Assembly (NCBI GenBank): GCA_023101885.1
Contig: JALPQD010000053.1
Coordinates: 6,391,447-6,455,446, forward strand
Direction of reading: 5' to 3'
Length of the DNA stretch: 64,000 nucleotides
Origin: Typhlomys cinereus
Lineage: Eukaryota > Chordata > Mammalia > Rodentia > Platacanthomyidae
Under the pieces are notes generated by a model. The model had not been told where the DNA came from. It searched no databases and worked only from the letters and a program-made list of their open reading frames with translations. Below, piece by piece: positions 1 to 10,848 of this stretch. The position numbers were made by a program, and so were the translations under genes. Every line of letters starts with the position of its first letter. Position 1 is the stretch's first letter.

Positions 1-447
1 TTGATTTGTTGGTCCTTGAACAAATTTTAACATTTTGATATCTTTGATTAAGTGCCTATGCATAATGATTAATGTTCATTAATAACTTGATAGCTGGGAG
101 ACGAGGCCGTAACTATGAGACATTATCTAGGATAGCTTCCAAGCATGTCTGTGAGGAACCTTCTTGATTATGTTAACTGACTTGGGAAGACCTGCCTTAA
201 CTGTGAACAGAATCAAACCTTGGACAGAGGATTCTACACTGCATCGAATGGAGAACGCAAGCCGGGCAACGCCTTGCATTAATCGTCTCTGCTACCTGGC
301 TGTAGCTGCAATGTGACAAGCTGCTTTAAGCTCCTATTGCTTTGACTTCCCCACCATGATGGACTGTACCCCTCAACTGTGAGTCAGAATAATCCTTTCT
401 TCCTTGAGTTGCTTTGGTTGGAATATTTTATCATAGCAGTAGCAGGG
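1..447 (+). mobile_element. partial MaLR-type (MT/ORR1-like) solo LTR
   Basis: The 3' portion resembles rodent MaLR LTRs: CCTGCCTTAACTGTGAACAG, a CCACCATGATGGACTGTACC block, CAACTGTGAGTCAGAATAA, CTTCCTTGAGTTGC, and a terminal ATCATAGCAGTAGCA. This order (ATGATGGACTGT, then TGTGAG, then AATAA, then GTTGCTTT) is the ORR1/MT pattern. The 5' edge is cut by the window or too diverged to place. Non-coding. Confidence 0.55.
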
Positions 448-914
448 GAAAAAAAAAAGTACTCTCATGCTGCGCTCTGACTCACGTGCTGACGAATGCC
501 CATTGCAAATCTTGCCACTTTTGATTTGTAACTATAACTAAAGATTAATTTAAGGGACTCCCTCTTCGGAAAGGATGAGCTGCTCAGATTCTGGAAGATG
601 ATCTCCATAGGGGTCCCATTTCTACACTTAGCCTCTTCTGTGTTCACTAGATGGCCATCTGCTAAGACTCCAAAGAGAACCAGACTCTTTCATAGGGGAT
701 GAGGAGAGCAGTCAAGGCTTCTGCAGTAAAGAAACGAAGCAATGTTCTTATCCTAACCGTTCTCCCATGTCATGGCAGGGTGAGGACAGTTTCAACCTAT
801 CAGCAAAATGTATTGTCTTAGTTTATTTTGGATTGCTCCAAAGGCTGGTTCATTGTTCTTTCCTCCCTCCCTTCTTCACTCCCTCCCTCCCTTCCTTTCC
901 TCCCTTTCGTCTAC

Positions 915-1056
915 ATTTTTTTCTCTTGAGACAGGGTCTCATAGTCTAAGGTGGCCTCCAAGTCATTTTGTGACTGAAGAGGTCTTCAGACTTCTGATCC
1001 TTCTGCTCCACTCCAAGTACTGAGATTACAGGCATATATCACCAGACCTGGTTTTA
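915..1056 (-). mobile_element. B1 (7SL-derived) SINE
   Basis: The antisense B1 arrangement is clear: a T-run, GAGACAGGGTCTCATAG, GTGGCCTCCAAGTCA, TGATCCTTCTGCTCC, then AAGTACTGAGATTACAGGCA and a CACCAGACCTGG end. It is heavily mutated, so old. Confidence 0.75.
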
Positions 1057-1784
1057 TCCAAGGCTATGGACCATATCCAGGGCTTTATACATGGCAGACA
1101 AACACTCTAGCAACTGAGATGTATCTTCAGCCATAGCTGACTACATTATTAACTTAAAGAGTAGCTAGAAGGTCCAAACAGCATTGTACCAAGGTCAGGA
1201 CTCCCTGGTTGTATCACACAAGACAAAGAAGAGGAAGAGAACTGATAGAGAGAACCAGCATACCCCATGGTCCTACTTTTTACAACCTGATTTGAGGAGA
1301 ACTAATGGCCCATTGAGAGCAGCATTAATTGCTTTCTCGAGCCTTGAGCCAATAATCTCATGTCCTTGCCCTGGATTGGTCCTGCCTCTTAAAATTCTAT
1401 CTCCTTTATCATAAAATTGGAAATCAAGCTTCCAACACAGAATCCTTGAGACACACTCAAACCTCCACCGCGTGTTATAAAAGAGTTTTAAGTAGGAAAA
1501 GAAACGTGCTAAGTACTGTAGCTTTAGGAATGCTAGATTTCTTTCTTGAATTTTATCAGGTTTCCATTTCTTTTTGTCAAATTCAAAAAGTTCCTCACTT
1601 CTACACCTGCCCCATCCTTTAAGGAGGAGAAAGAGGAAGAGGAAGGAAGGAAGCCTAGGAAAACAGAAGGAAGAGAAGAAAAAAGGGAAGATATGATTAT
1701 GCAGGACAGTGCATACAAATGTCTCAGTGAAACCCATTCCTATCACAATTAAATGCATTAAAAATGTAACTAAAAGTCAATGCA

Positions 1785-1866
1785 TGAGGGTGTGTAGCTC
1801 AGGGCTACAGTGATTGCCTAATATGGGAAAGACCCAGAGTTTGAATCTCAGAATCACAAAAAAAGT
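1785..1866 (+). mobile_element. ID-like tRNA-derived SINE fragment
   Basis: The segment reads GTGTGTAGCTCAGGGCTACAG (A-box region) and then AGAGTTTGAATCTCAGAA (B-box region), ending in an A-run. This is the layout of an ID-type element descended from an alanine tRNA. It is diverged and is not a tRNA gene. Confidence 0.5.
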
Positions 1867-1997
1867 TGTATGATTTGTTTTTTCATGTCTATAATAGATG
1901 AGATAAACAAACCTACAGATTCAACTATTAGGTAAGTTGACATGGGAGAACCATTTGAGCTCAAGAACCTGGGTAACATAGTAAGATCTCGTTTAAA

Positions 1998-2134
1998 AAA
2001 ACAAGTTTGGTGTGTACTGGTAACCCTAGAACTAGCAAAGCTACGACAGATCTTGAGGTCAAGGTCAGGGTGTACCTGTAACTCTAGAACTAGCAAGCTA
2101 AAGCTAAGGCAGAAGACCTTGAGGTAAAGGCCGG
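1998..2134 (+). repeat. two tandem ~65-bp units
   Basis: The block GTGTACTGGTAACCCTAGAA through GATCTTGAGGTCAAGG is followed directly by GTGTACCTGTAACTCTAGAA through GACCTTGAGGTAAAGG. Both units contain CTAGAACTAGCAA and TTGAGGT. It may be a duplicated SINE fragment; the TGTAACTC...GAGGTAAAGGCC phrase is weakly B1-like. Confidence 0.55.
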
Positions 2135-2275
2135 CCTAGCCTCACACACCTGTCTGCACATAAGCAAACATGCAGGTTCAGTTCACTGGCAGGATCTAAC
2201 CAAGGTTGAGCGTTCATGGATATCTCAGGAAAACCTATATCCAACCACTAGAACGAACCTTATTTACATACAAGT

Positions 2276-2699
2276 TGTCATGGTTAGGCACAAGGGTCAA
2301 CTTAACAGTTGAGGGTTTGAGCTCTGGGCACATGTGTAGAGAATCAGTGGTTGAGTTAGGCCCAGAGTAAACCTGCAAGAGATTGTCTAGCTGATGGGGA
2401 AGTCCCAGCCTATGGTGGGTGAGACTAGGCCCTGGAATAAATCACAGAGAGCTGGTTGAGAGAGTCGGCATCCTTGTGTACACTTGGCCAGACATGCTGG
2501 TCTAGCAAGTAAGGATCGTGCCTCTCTCAGCTATTACATAGAGATGGTGTGGCCAGTTCCCTCAGCCCTGGTATTGGTGCGTGCTCTCCCGTCAAGCTGG
2601 ACTGAGAACTGTAACCAGTAATTGTAAGAGAAATAAACCCCTTGTTCCCTTACGCTGTTTGATGTCATTTATCAGCAACCATGCAGGCGAACTGCAACA
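2276..2699 (+). mobile_element. MT-like MaLR solo LTR, copy 1 of a three-copy group
   Basis: It starts TGTCATGGTTAGGCAC and ends CGAACTGCAACA, with AATAAACCCCTTGTTCCCTT near the 3' end as the polyadenylation region. It matches the elements at 14086 and 17200 along its full length (GAGATTGTCTAGCTGATGGG, GCCAGTTCCCTC, GTGCTCTCC). The 5-bp flanks (CAAGT, CATAG) match poorly, so no clean target duplication survives. Confidence 0.7.
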
Positions 2700-3184
2700 C
2701 ATAGGGTGAAGAGATGGAAGCAGGGCTGGGAAACTGAGGCAGTGAGCTCTTCTGCAAAGTAGCCATCATTTCCCTCAACTCCACCTTTCGGCACAGCCAT
2801 TTCCCGTTGAGGCGTGAACTCTGCTTCCCACTGACTTGGTTCAGGACAGGTGCGACGGATTTCCTTCGCGGGGCTGGAAAGCCTTGCAGCTCTGGCTGCG
2901 GGAACACCCGGGGGAGGAGGGGGTTTGATGACCCTGAGGACAGCATCATATGGAACACCTACCCTGGCCACAAGGGGTGAGCATGCAGAAGTCACCTACG
3001 CCAGCTACCAAAAGCAAGCATAAAACAGACCAGGATGAGAAAAGAAGCCTTTATGTCTCTGCCCACCAGGTACATGACCGCAAGGAAAATTGCCCAGCTG
3101 AACTGAGTCAACTTACAAATTGGTTTTCTGTTTCCCTTTTTGTCTTTTTTTCCACTTTCATGTGTATACATGTATGGATGGATG
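2700..3184. other. unassigned intronic sequence
   Basis: No gene or confident repeat was seen. Positions 2750-2960 are moderately GC-rich and keep several CpGs (around 2850-2880), which is unusual away from the promoter. No splice-bounded coding segment was recognised. Confidence 0.4.
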
Positions 3185-3500
3185 ATTTGCAAGTATATGG
3201 GTACGCGTGTGCATACGTGAGAGGACAGGAGTAGACAGGAGATGTACCTGTGGAGGCCTAAGGTGATTATCAGGAATCATGCTCAATCACTCTTCCACCT
3301 CATGGTTTTGAGGCTGGGTCTCAAAACCCAGAGCCGGCTACAGCCTAGTCGGATTAGTTAGCTGCTCTAGGGAGCCAAGCTCGCCTCCACACAGGGGGTT
3401 CTAACTTTTTTCATGAGACTTGGGAATCTGAGCTTCAGTCTTTTTTATGGTCCATTTGCTTTCCCATCATGCACTTGAGCCACTGAGCCCCAGTCCCAGC
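3185..3500 (-). mobile_element. B3/B4-like SINE, diverged
   Basis: Read antisense it shows a TG-rich start, GAGGACAGGAGTAGACAGGA, CTCTTCCACCTCATGG, GAGGCTGGGTCTC, and a tRNA-like end CTTGAGCCACTGAGCCCC. This order matches antisense rodent B3/B4-type composite elements. The exact subfamily is not determined. Confidence 0.45.
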
Positions 3501-3639
3501 ACATAAGCTGCTTTAGAGCACCGTGCTTTGGGGTGGATTTCTACAAAGTAAAATGTAAAATACAATCGCTGCCTAGTCATCTTACCTTATTTTCCTACAT
3601 GTCTACTGGACGCCCTCCCTCTGGTGGGTCCCCATTCAC

Positions 3640-3870
3640 GTGTACTCAGAAAACACTGCACTGCCAAAGTTAATCCAAACTCAGCCCGCTTTGGCTAGAT
3701 CCAACTCAGATATCACTTCCCCTTTCTTCCCAGAGATTTCTCGGAGTAATACTGCTTCTGCGAGGGGGTGTTCTTCTTTTTTTACTCACATGTCTCTGTC
3801 TACGCAATCATTATTTATCTACCCACTCAAACAATAGATTATCCCTTACTCTTTAAAAAAAACTGCTTTT
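3640..3870 (+). mobile_element. possible L2 fragment
   Basis: The phrase AGATCCAACTCAGATATCAC, then CTTCCCAGAGATTTCTC and CATTATTTATCTACC, follows the order of the mammalian L2 3' end (CAGATGTCACCTCC...CCTTCCCTGA). It is very diverged and rests on recall only. Confidence 0.35.
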
Positions 3871-4134
3871 ATGCACAAAAACGTAAATGTATGAATAGGT
3901 ACAAATGAATGAACAAAGTCTGTCCCTTCCTTTCTCTTTCCTATCTCAAAAGTAAGATTTAACAACAAGATCATTTTACTTGTTTTATTTCAGCTGTGCG
4001 TTCTCAAACTGTATCAAACAGCCTTCCACCTCTACAACTCTATAATCTACCACAGCAGGGGTGACTAGTAGCCACTAAAACATTTAGTGGCTGAGTTTCT
4101 GCTTTTATCCTTATTGTTGGTCATTTTTCGGGGG

Positions 4135-4475
4135 GGGGGGTGTGTGTACAGAGAGTGTATAGAGGTGGCTGTGGAGGTGGCTGGGGGCGCACTCATGCTA
4201 TGGCACACGCAGGCCACCTGTATGTGGAAATGAGAGGAAAACTTTGGGTGTTTGTGGGTACTTGCTCCCCACCATGTTTGAAACTGGGACTCGTGTTCAC
4301 CACTGTGTATGTCAGGCTGGCTGGCCATGAGCTCCTGGGCATCCTCCTGTCTTCATCTCCCACAGTTTCCATAGTTACGCTGTGATTACAATCTACACTA
4401 CCACATCCATTTTTGGCTAGGTACTCAGGATCTGTTCCCAGGTTCTTGTGCGGCTGAGCCCTTCACCCACTGAGC
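4135..4475 (-). mobile_element. B3/B4-like SINE, diverged
   Basis: It runs from a GT-rich start (after a 10-base G run at 4131-4140) through TTGAAACTGGGACTCGTG, CAGGCTGGCTGGCC and CCTCCTGTCTTCATCTCCCA to GAGCCCTTCACCCACTGAGCC. The last part is the antisense tRNA-like head. The middle (TGGCTGGCCATGAGCTCCTG) looks B1-like, consistent with a B4-type composite. Confidence 0.45.
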
Positions 4476-5497
4476 CTCACTCCAGCCTCCGTTTCAAACT
4501 TGCCTTCTGCACACTCCGGGTCTCCTGGCCCCCGTCAAGAGCTCCCAGGCTCTGCCACTTCCTCTCCCACAAAGCTCTTCAGGCTCCCACCTCTGTTCCA
4601 AGGACTGCCTCTCTCCCACCCAATCTCAGAGTATTCCATTTCTTACTATCCCCAATGCCAAAGACTCCCATGAACAAATGGTTTTCAAAATGTTTGCCAA
4701 AATATCCTTCTTGTGTTTCCTAGCAGACATGCTTCCAGACCCTCTGGAAATGTCACATGTGACACTTCCCACTGCCCTATCTGCAATTTACCCGTCACCC
4801 AGAATTTCCTGTTATAGTTTATAACACACCCAGACTGAATCCCGACACATTTTTTCCTGGGGTCCACTGCGCAGTTCATCACCAGATGAAACCAATCTCT
4901 CGGCTGTCTCCCCTGACTCCATCCGTACCCCACAACTGTATCCCACAACTGCATGTCGGCTCTGCTTGAACCAATGCATTAACCATCTAAATCACCTGCT
5001 ATCTCTTCACAATCTACCTTAATTCACCTTTTATACCGCACAGGAATGAAATGACTGAGAGATCACTAGGATGTAATCAGCCGAGCGCTAGAAGATTACA
5101 TTTTTAATTTTATGGATTTCAACCCAATCACTCTTAAGCCGGATTAAAAGAGCACTGAGTGGAATTGGTTTGGGCAGGATGCGGGTATGAGGGAGACAAG
5201 AGAGATCATGGACAGACTTGGCTACCATAGGATTTGGTGAACTAATAGTTCCTCTTTTAAGGCCCTCTGAATAGCTGGTCCTTACCTTGAACTCTTCAGA
5301 TCTGGGGCTAACCTTTGAAATTTGCATAGTAAGACTTTTCAAAGCCCTGGGAGCAGAGGGGTGTCATGCTTGTTTAGGACTGGGGTGATCACAATCTGCG
5401 GCAGCCAGGCTTCTGAGGAATGACGCAGCCTCCAGCCCCCTATGCTTGCCACCTCTTCCAACTGCAGTCGCCAGCAATTAGCAGGGCGGGAGTCCTC
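4476..5497. other. unassigned intronic sequence
   Basis: The first half (4480-4960) is rich in C and T with phrases such as CAAGGACTGCCTCTCTCCCA that could be decayed L2, but nothing is secure. The remainder shows no gene, repeat unit or array. Open frames here have no recognisable domain. Confidence 0.35.
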
Positions 5498-5512
5498 CAG
5501 GGTGGGCTTTCT

Positions 5513-5767
5513 TTTCTTTTATTCAATTGCATGTGTGTGCGTGTATGTGTGTGTGTGTGTAGAACCAAGAGTGAATTCGGGAATCATCGTGGACTACTTC
5601 TATCTCTTTTGCTCTGCCCCAGGATTCACAGGCTTCGCCCACCAGGACCAGAAACACAGGCCGCCCCCACTTCCATCAGGCGATTTGTACGTGGGATCTG
5701 GGATCTGAACTCAGGACCCTCTACTTGCAAGGCAGAGGCCTAACCCCTGAGCCATCTCTCCAGCCCT
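5513..5767 (-). mobile_element. tRNA-derived B2-superfamily SINE (Dip-like, young subgroup)
   Basis: Antisense copy: a TG array (about 5530-5561), then GAACCAAGAGTGAATTCGGG, a body still carrying CpGs, and a tRNA-like head ending CTGAGCCATCTCTCCAGCCC. It is flanked by CAGGGTGGGCTTTCT (5498-5512) and CAGGGTAGGCTTTCT (5768-5782), a 15-bp target duplication with one mismatch, which fixes its ends. The body matches the copies at 16573 and 38451. Confidence 0.85.
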
Positions 5768-5782
5768 CAGGGTAGGCTTTCT

Positions 5783-7330
5783 GATGCACAGTGTGGGCGC
5801 AAAACAGTGGCCCAGTGGACCCCGCAGCTCCAGAGGTTAAACACTGAATCTGGGACAGGAATTAAAGTATGTTGAATGAATACGGGCCAGGCATACTTTG
5901 GGTTTGCAAAACGGCATCTGGGGAAATTTCCCTGTGCACAGCTTGCTCTGCTGAAGTCAGCCAGGGTTTTTCTTTTAGATGCCGGGGAAAAGCCCCAGCA
6001 AGCAAGTCCGTTCTCACTGGGGAGACAACAGCAAGGATGGCAGTCCTGGCGTTGGAGAGGAAGCTGAGGAAATGCCATGTCGCTGATGTCACTGCTCCTG
6101 GTGTTTCCGACAGGGTTTTCCCTCCACGCTGTGGTCTTTGCTCTGGGCCAGACTGAGCACTACAGGCAGAGGGAGTCACGGATCCAGATGCACGCTGTGG
6201 GGATGAGAGCAGGTGTCCAGGGGTCAGTCGAGTGAGCAGAGGGCAGAGTCTGCTCGTTTTCCATGAGCCTCTAGGCAAAACAAGGTGTCCCACTCTGAAC
6301 CACAGGCTGGTTCTGGCCACTCTTGAAGCCACTCCTGACTGGCCTTCAGGAAGCTTAGATCCTGTCCTCAAGGCGCTCTGAATACCCCAGCTGGCTAAGA
6401 ACAGGGAGAAGACACCTCTTAAGACATGGCTGTTAGTAAGGAGGCCCACACTGCTGTCTACCTAAAACACGCAGCGCCGTCCAGCCCCAGGAAGTCTGCT
6501 GTCCCAGGAACTGACGTTTATCAAAGCAGATGTCTCGGACGATAAAAACTCCAGATGCCTGGAGACCCATGTGCCTCTGCCCTCTCCAGAAGATGGAAAC
6601 CAAACCAACGTGGCTCTAGGCGTCGCTTTCTACGTGGACATCTCGGAGGCCCATCCAAGGCTGTCACCGCCCACCGCCCCAGGGGCTCTGATGGGTAAGA
6701 GCTGCGCGCAGCATACTGACACAGAGAGCTGAGATTCCATGCCCTGCCCACCACGCTGCTGGTGCTGCTGAGGCAGGTGTCCTTACATTGCCCGTCCACG
6801 CTCCAACTCCCGGGCCCAGCTGACTGTCCCGTCTGGGCCTCCCAGGCAACCGCGAATACAGCTGCAGACATTACTTTGGCATTATTCTAATTCTCTACTG
6901 CCATGTAGAACAAAACAGATCTCTGCAAAGTGACAGTCTAACACCTAGGGTCTTAAACTAAATGGGAACATGAAGGAAAGTGGGGGGGGGCTGAGAAAAT
7001 AATTGGCAACAGTAGAAGGCGTTGAACAGCCTACATCCAACTGAACCCAAGACCAACACGTAGTGAATGCTTGTCTCGGGCAGTGCTGGCTGACCAGGAT
7101 CCCAGTACATGAGCACAACGCATAGCCCGGCCAGGCCATCCCAGGCCCCCTGAAACACCTGGGCTCCGGCCGAAGTCTCATGTTATGAATGGTTTTATGA
7201 AAAACAGAGACTTAACATTTTTCTACCATCATTTTCCTTGGAATCTACACAATGGAAGGAAGAAGAAAACTTACTCCTGAAAGTCATTTCTGAGCTCCAC
7301 AAGTGCCCTGTGTTACATGCTCACCCAACA
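5783..7330. other. unassigned GC-moderate intronic stretch
   Basis: This stretch has few recognisable repeats. It contains the window's longest open frame (195 codons, minus strand, 5862-6449), which shows no domain, no conserved-looking motif and no splice-site framing, so it is not called a gene. Around 6500-6860 the base composition is GC-rich with scattered CpGs. A 10-base G run is at 6980-6989. Confidence 0.4.
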
Positions 7331-7334
7331 CATG

Positions 7335-7338
7335 CGCG

Positions 7339-7369
<31 letters not shown>

Positions 7370-7405
7370 GCACGCACACACACACGCACACACACACGCA
7401 TGCAC
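7335..7405. repeat. (CG)n-(CA)n alternating purine-pyrimidine array
   Basis: GCGCGCGCGC runs straight into CACACACACA with a few CACG interruptions. It may be the tail of a lost SINE, since ATTAAATAAATGAA follows it as in other SINE tails here. Confidence 0.85.
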
Positions 7406-8239
7406 TAAAATTAAATAAATGAACGAAAGAGACGTAAGTTATATTCTGGGATTAGGGCAGTATTTCCAACAGTTTCTGAAACGGCTCTAAGCCTATTCTG
7501 CCACTTTGTTCTGCGTTATACCACATGGTGTTCTCAGCACGAGTGATTATAAAAATCAAAGAAGCAATCAACTCAGAAAAGCATCCTGAAGTATCAAATA
7601 CTCAGCCCAAGAGTATTTATGTGAAAATAAACCAACATATATATTTCATGAGAATGCAAATTTTCTTTCACTTTTAAATAAAATGTAAAATAATATACAT
7701 GCCAAAGGATTATTTTGAAATAAATTTCTATATGACTTACTGTCAGTAAATGTTTGATCCGTATGCCTATTTTTATACTCAGGGTCCTGTAAACTTGCTC
7801 AGGTGCAAGCTGAAAATCTTAAGAAGCCCTGGTCTAGAAGGTGATTTGGTTTCGTGGTGATGTCAGACCAGGATAAAAAATGAAAGTTCAGCTGAGTACT
7901 GAGGCGAGAGAAGCCCGTTGTTTCCACGTAAAAGTTTCACTTTTGTCAATCCAACTGAAAGGATTCAGTGGAAAGTTCTTTAACCATAAATGCCTGTTGT
8001 AGCAGCTGAAGAAATCAATTAACAAAGCTAAAACGAAAATATCTAAGCTCTATGTGCTAAAGTTGGGCACGTAAGCGTCAAAGGAGTAGAAATCTCATCC
8101 CTCCTTACACTTCAAAAAAAAATCAAAATTAAAAAAATGCACAAGAAGATTCCGGGTTTCTGACTGTTTCTGGTTCTTATTTTCTCCATCAACGTGAATA
8201 ACTTCTACAGAAAACTTTTGTTACCTAAAAACCACTATA
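7406..8239. other. AT-rich intronic sequence
   Basis: No repeat family or gene was recognised. It holds AT-rich stretches such as 7640-7740 and unique-looking sequence to 8239. Confidence 0.4.
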
Positions 8240-8364
8240 GAGCTGGATAGATGGCTCATGAGTTAAGATTCTAACTCATAAGCAGAAGGTCCTGAGTTCA
8301 GATCCCAGGTCCCATGTAAAAAAAAAAAAAAAAAGCCAGGCAGAAAAAGCACCAGCCTGCATTT

Positions 8365-8817
8365 TTTTTCTTTTTTAAATTATTATTTTATTTATTTATT
8401 TTTTAGATTTACAAGCATATTGAGTACTTATCCCTGTTTCCCTCCATCCCCTTTCCCTCTCACCCTCCTTCCTTCTCTTCCTCAATCCACTCTGCTCCTT
8501 CCCACCCTCCTGGCTGGCCACTTCTATGGACCCCAGGGTTCCCTCTGGCTTGTCTACTCTTGTGTCTACAGGCCTCTGTAGCATACTGAGTTGTCTCTTT
8601 TGAGCTAGCCCAAGGATAGGGCATTTCCCTTCACTCATCCGGCTCTAGTCCCTGAGGTTTCTAGGGTGTGTGTTCTTATCTCTCTTGAGTTCCTCGTTGT
8701 CTATGGGGGATGTTGGTATGTCAGTTATTATGCAGGTCTGCTAAGGACAAGTCTCACTGCAGTGAATTCCATGCAAGTCAGTCCTGCCTTGAATGGAATG
8801 TCTTGTCCAACGGTAGA
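8365..8817 (-). mobile_element. 5'-truncated LINE-1 3' end inserted in a SINE
   Basis: It begins on the plus strand with a T-rich run (antisense poly-A), followed by pyrimidine-rich CCCTTTCCCTCTCACCCTCC, as expected of an antisense rodent L1 3' UTR. It is flanked by an 8-bp duplication, CTGCATTT at 8357-8364 and 8818-8825, typical of L1 insertion. No coding potential remains. Confidence 0.65.
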
Positions 8818-8955
8818 CTGCATTTCTGACCCTGGTGGGTGGAGCCTGGGAAATCCCAGAGTAAAGCAAGGATGATTCCCAAAGTCACCCTTGGTCATAC
8901 ACACACACACACACATGCACACACGCACACACACGCACACACACACACACACAAA

Positions 8956-8988
8956 TAAATGAATGAATGAATGAATGAATGAATGAAT
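8956..8988 (+). repeat. (AATG)n tetranucleotide array
   Basis: About seven perfect AATG units lie in the A-rich tail of the split SINE, directly after its CA array. Confidence 0.9.
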
Positions 8989-8995
8989 AAAGTTT

Positions 8996-9796
8996 TAAAG
9001 AAAACACTACAGTAAGGGTGAGAACCTAGCTCTTAAATGGGGGACTAGTCTTATCATGTAACCTCTTTCGAGTGGTAGCAAAATTTCCTAAATAAATTAT
9101 TCATGTCCATTCACATTTAACCTGCTGTATGCTTATCCCATCCACATAGGGAAAATGTTTACAAAGGGCAAAGATTAAATCAAACCGACCATTTATACCA
9201 TCTACCCTGCAAATGTTGCTACTGTTAGAGTACTTCCCTGGCTCCGAATGAAAAGCATCCTCAAATGAAGGCAAAAAGTGATACACGCACCCCATTAAAC
9301 AAAACAACAAAGCTGCAACGTTACCTAGGAAGCGCCAGTTTGGAAAGGCGCCCCGAGGGAACCTTGGCTCTTGAGGTCCTGTCGTGAGTCCTGGACAACT
9401 TCATTCTGCTTGAGTTGCTTGTGAAGATTAGATGGGACACAAGCCAAGACTGTAGCCTGGTGCTGACCCCACAGCAAAGCTACAACAGTGAGTGATCTCC
9501 GACTACTTGCTGAATGACCATGACAGTAACAGATGTGTAACTGCCAGACGAGAGCTATTCCATTCACTATCATCAAGGAATCATGCAGAAAGAAACATGA
9601 GCTTCGCTTCTTTAACTGCCTGTGTTCTTTTCCTTTACATCGCAGCTACTGCCATATAAACAGGACTTTAATCCCAACCGCTGCTAAAGAAACTTTGGCC
9701 ACTAGGGGAATTTTTAAGTGTAGTACCAAGAGTGATGGAAAAATTAGGAAGGAAAAAAAAAATCACTCTAAGTTATTACTTATAAGGTCTTTTTGA
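8996..9796. other. unassigned intronic sequence
   Basis: No recognisable repeat, exon or RNA gene was seen. Short open frames on both strands look like chance. Confidence 0.4.
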
Positions 9797-9865
9797 AAGC
9801 GCTCCCTCTCCCTCTCCCTCTCCCTCTCTCTCTCCTTTTCTCTCTCTCCCCTTCTCCCTCTCCAC
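9797..9865 (+). repeat. (CCCTCT)n polypyrimidine tract
   Basis: About 65 bases are almost purely C and T, starting with repeats of CCCTCT and decaying to CTCTCTCT and CCCCTTCTCC. The opposite strand is a pure purine tract. Confidence 0.9.
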
Positions 9866-9892
9866 CACCAATCTGTAAAAATACAAACGAAA

Positions 9893-9990
9893 GGAAGGTG
9901 TGCTGACAGACGACTGTGATTTCAGCACTAGGCTGGCTGAGGCAGGAGTCTTGGAGTTCTAGTCTGTCTCCAAAATAACAACACTAAAAA
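9893..9990 (+). mobile_element. B1 SINE, diverged
   Basis: The order GTGATTTCAGCACTAGGCTG, GCTGAGGCAGGAGTC, TTGGAGTTCTAGTCTGTCTC matches a sense-strand B1 with its middle shortened. Old. Confidence 0.55.
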
Positions 9991-10544
9991 CAGACAACCA
10001 AAATGCACCCATGAACTCTTACATAAAGTCAGATGCATTGGTCAGTGTTTCCTGGGCTGATCTTCACAGATGGAGACTGCCCAGCCACTCTGGAAGGAAT
10101 TCTTGTCCCTACACATTACAGATGTACCAAAGAACATTTAGTGGCTAACCACAAAGTTTAACACAGATAGAGATTCGACTTTCTACGTAAAAGATAATCA
10201 GTATGGCCACCTAGAAGGGTTAAAATTGTGCAGATGAGTCTTGACAGTTTCAAAATCCCCACATACTACTGTTTGGTTTCCAGTTCCCCCTTCTTGTCCC
10301 TCGAGCTATGGCTGTGCGCAGTCACCACAGACTCATCTGAGGGACCCAGGAATCAATACAGACTTAGTTCTCTTTTTAAAGGAGTATGAAAGTGGCAGCT
10401 CGTGTTCTAAGTGAGGCACAGTACACGTTCTCCCATTCTGGGAGTCACCTGGGTCCTGACACCTGCCAAGTGGATTGCGATGCTCTTTTGCTGAATGATG
10501 GAGCACACGGGGTACTCAAAAAATATGGCATAAACCCTTCAGGT
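9991..10544. other. unassigned intronic sequence
   Basis: Nothing could be assigned. It ends at the GT-rich tail of the SINE that begins near 10545. Confidence 0.4.
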
Positions 10545-10848
10545 TTACCTATCGTGTGTGCATGCGCGCGTGCGTATGTGTGTACATTTGTATGTGGGCA
10601 TGCATACAAAGGCGCACATGAGTGTGTGTGTGCCTGTGGAAGGGTGATACCAGGAATCACTCTGGATTGTTCTGTCTCCTTACTGCTTTGCGCTGGGATT
10701 TTCCAGGTGCCACCTCTCTGGGCCCGGATTACAGGCCGCTGTCATTTTCATGTGGCATTTTTATGTGGGTCTGGCATCTGAACTCAGGTCCTTTTGCATG
10801 TGTGGCAAAGGCTTTAACTACTGAGCTGTCTCTACACCGAAGTTCACT
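10545..10848 (-). mobile_element. B2-superfamily SINE (Dip-like)
   Basis: Antisense copy with a TG/CG-rich tail at 10553-10635, GTGCCTGTGGAAGGGTGATA, GAATCACTCTGGATTGTTCT, GATTTTCCAGGTGCCACC, and the head as CTTTAACTACTGAGCTGTCTC. It has the same order as the other Dip-like copies with moderate divergence. Confidence 0.75.

Larger units (their letters stand above)
8240..8995 (+). mobile_element. B2-superfamily SINE split by an L1 insertion
   Basis: The head (GAGCTGGATAGATGGCTCATG through CCAGGTCCCATG and an A-run) occupies 8240-8364. The rest (CTGACCCTGGTGGGTGGAGCC through TCACCCTTGGTCATACACAC, a CA array and an AATGAATG tail) occupies 8826-8995. Joining them by eye gives the usual element order, so they were one SINE. 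The inserted L1 piece lies between, bounded by copies of CTGCATTT. A weak flanking duplication (AAACCACTATAG / AAACACTACAG) may mark the original SINE insertion. Confidence 0.75.

Noticed and set aside
1273..1758. 161-codon open frame on the minus strand
   Set aside because: No domain, low-complexity F/S/L-rich N-terminal part from a pyrimidine-rich tract, and no splice-site context; judged chance.
5862..6449. 195-codon open frame as a gene
   Set aside because: No recognisable family and it lies within an intron; kept only as a low-interest observation.
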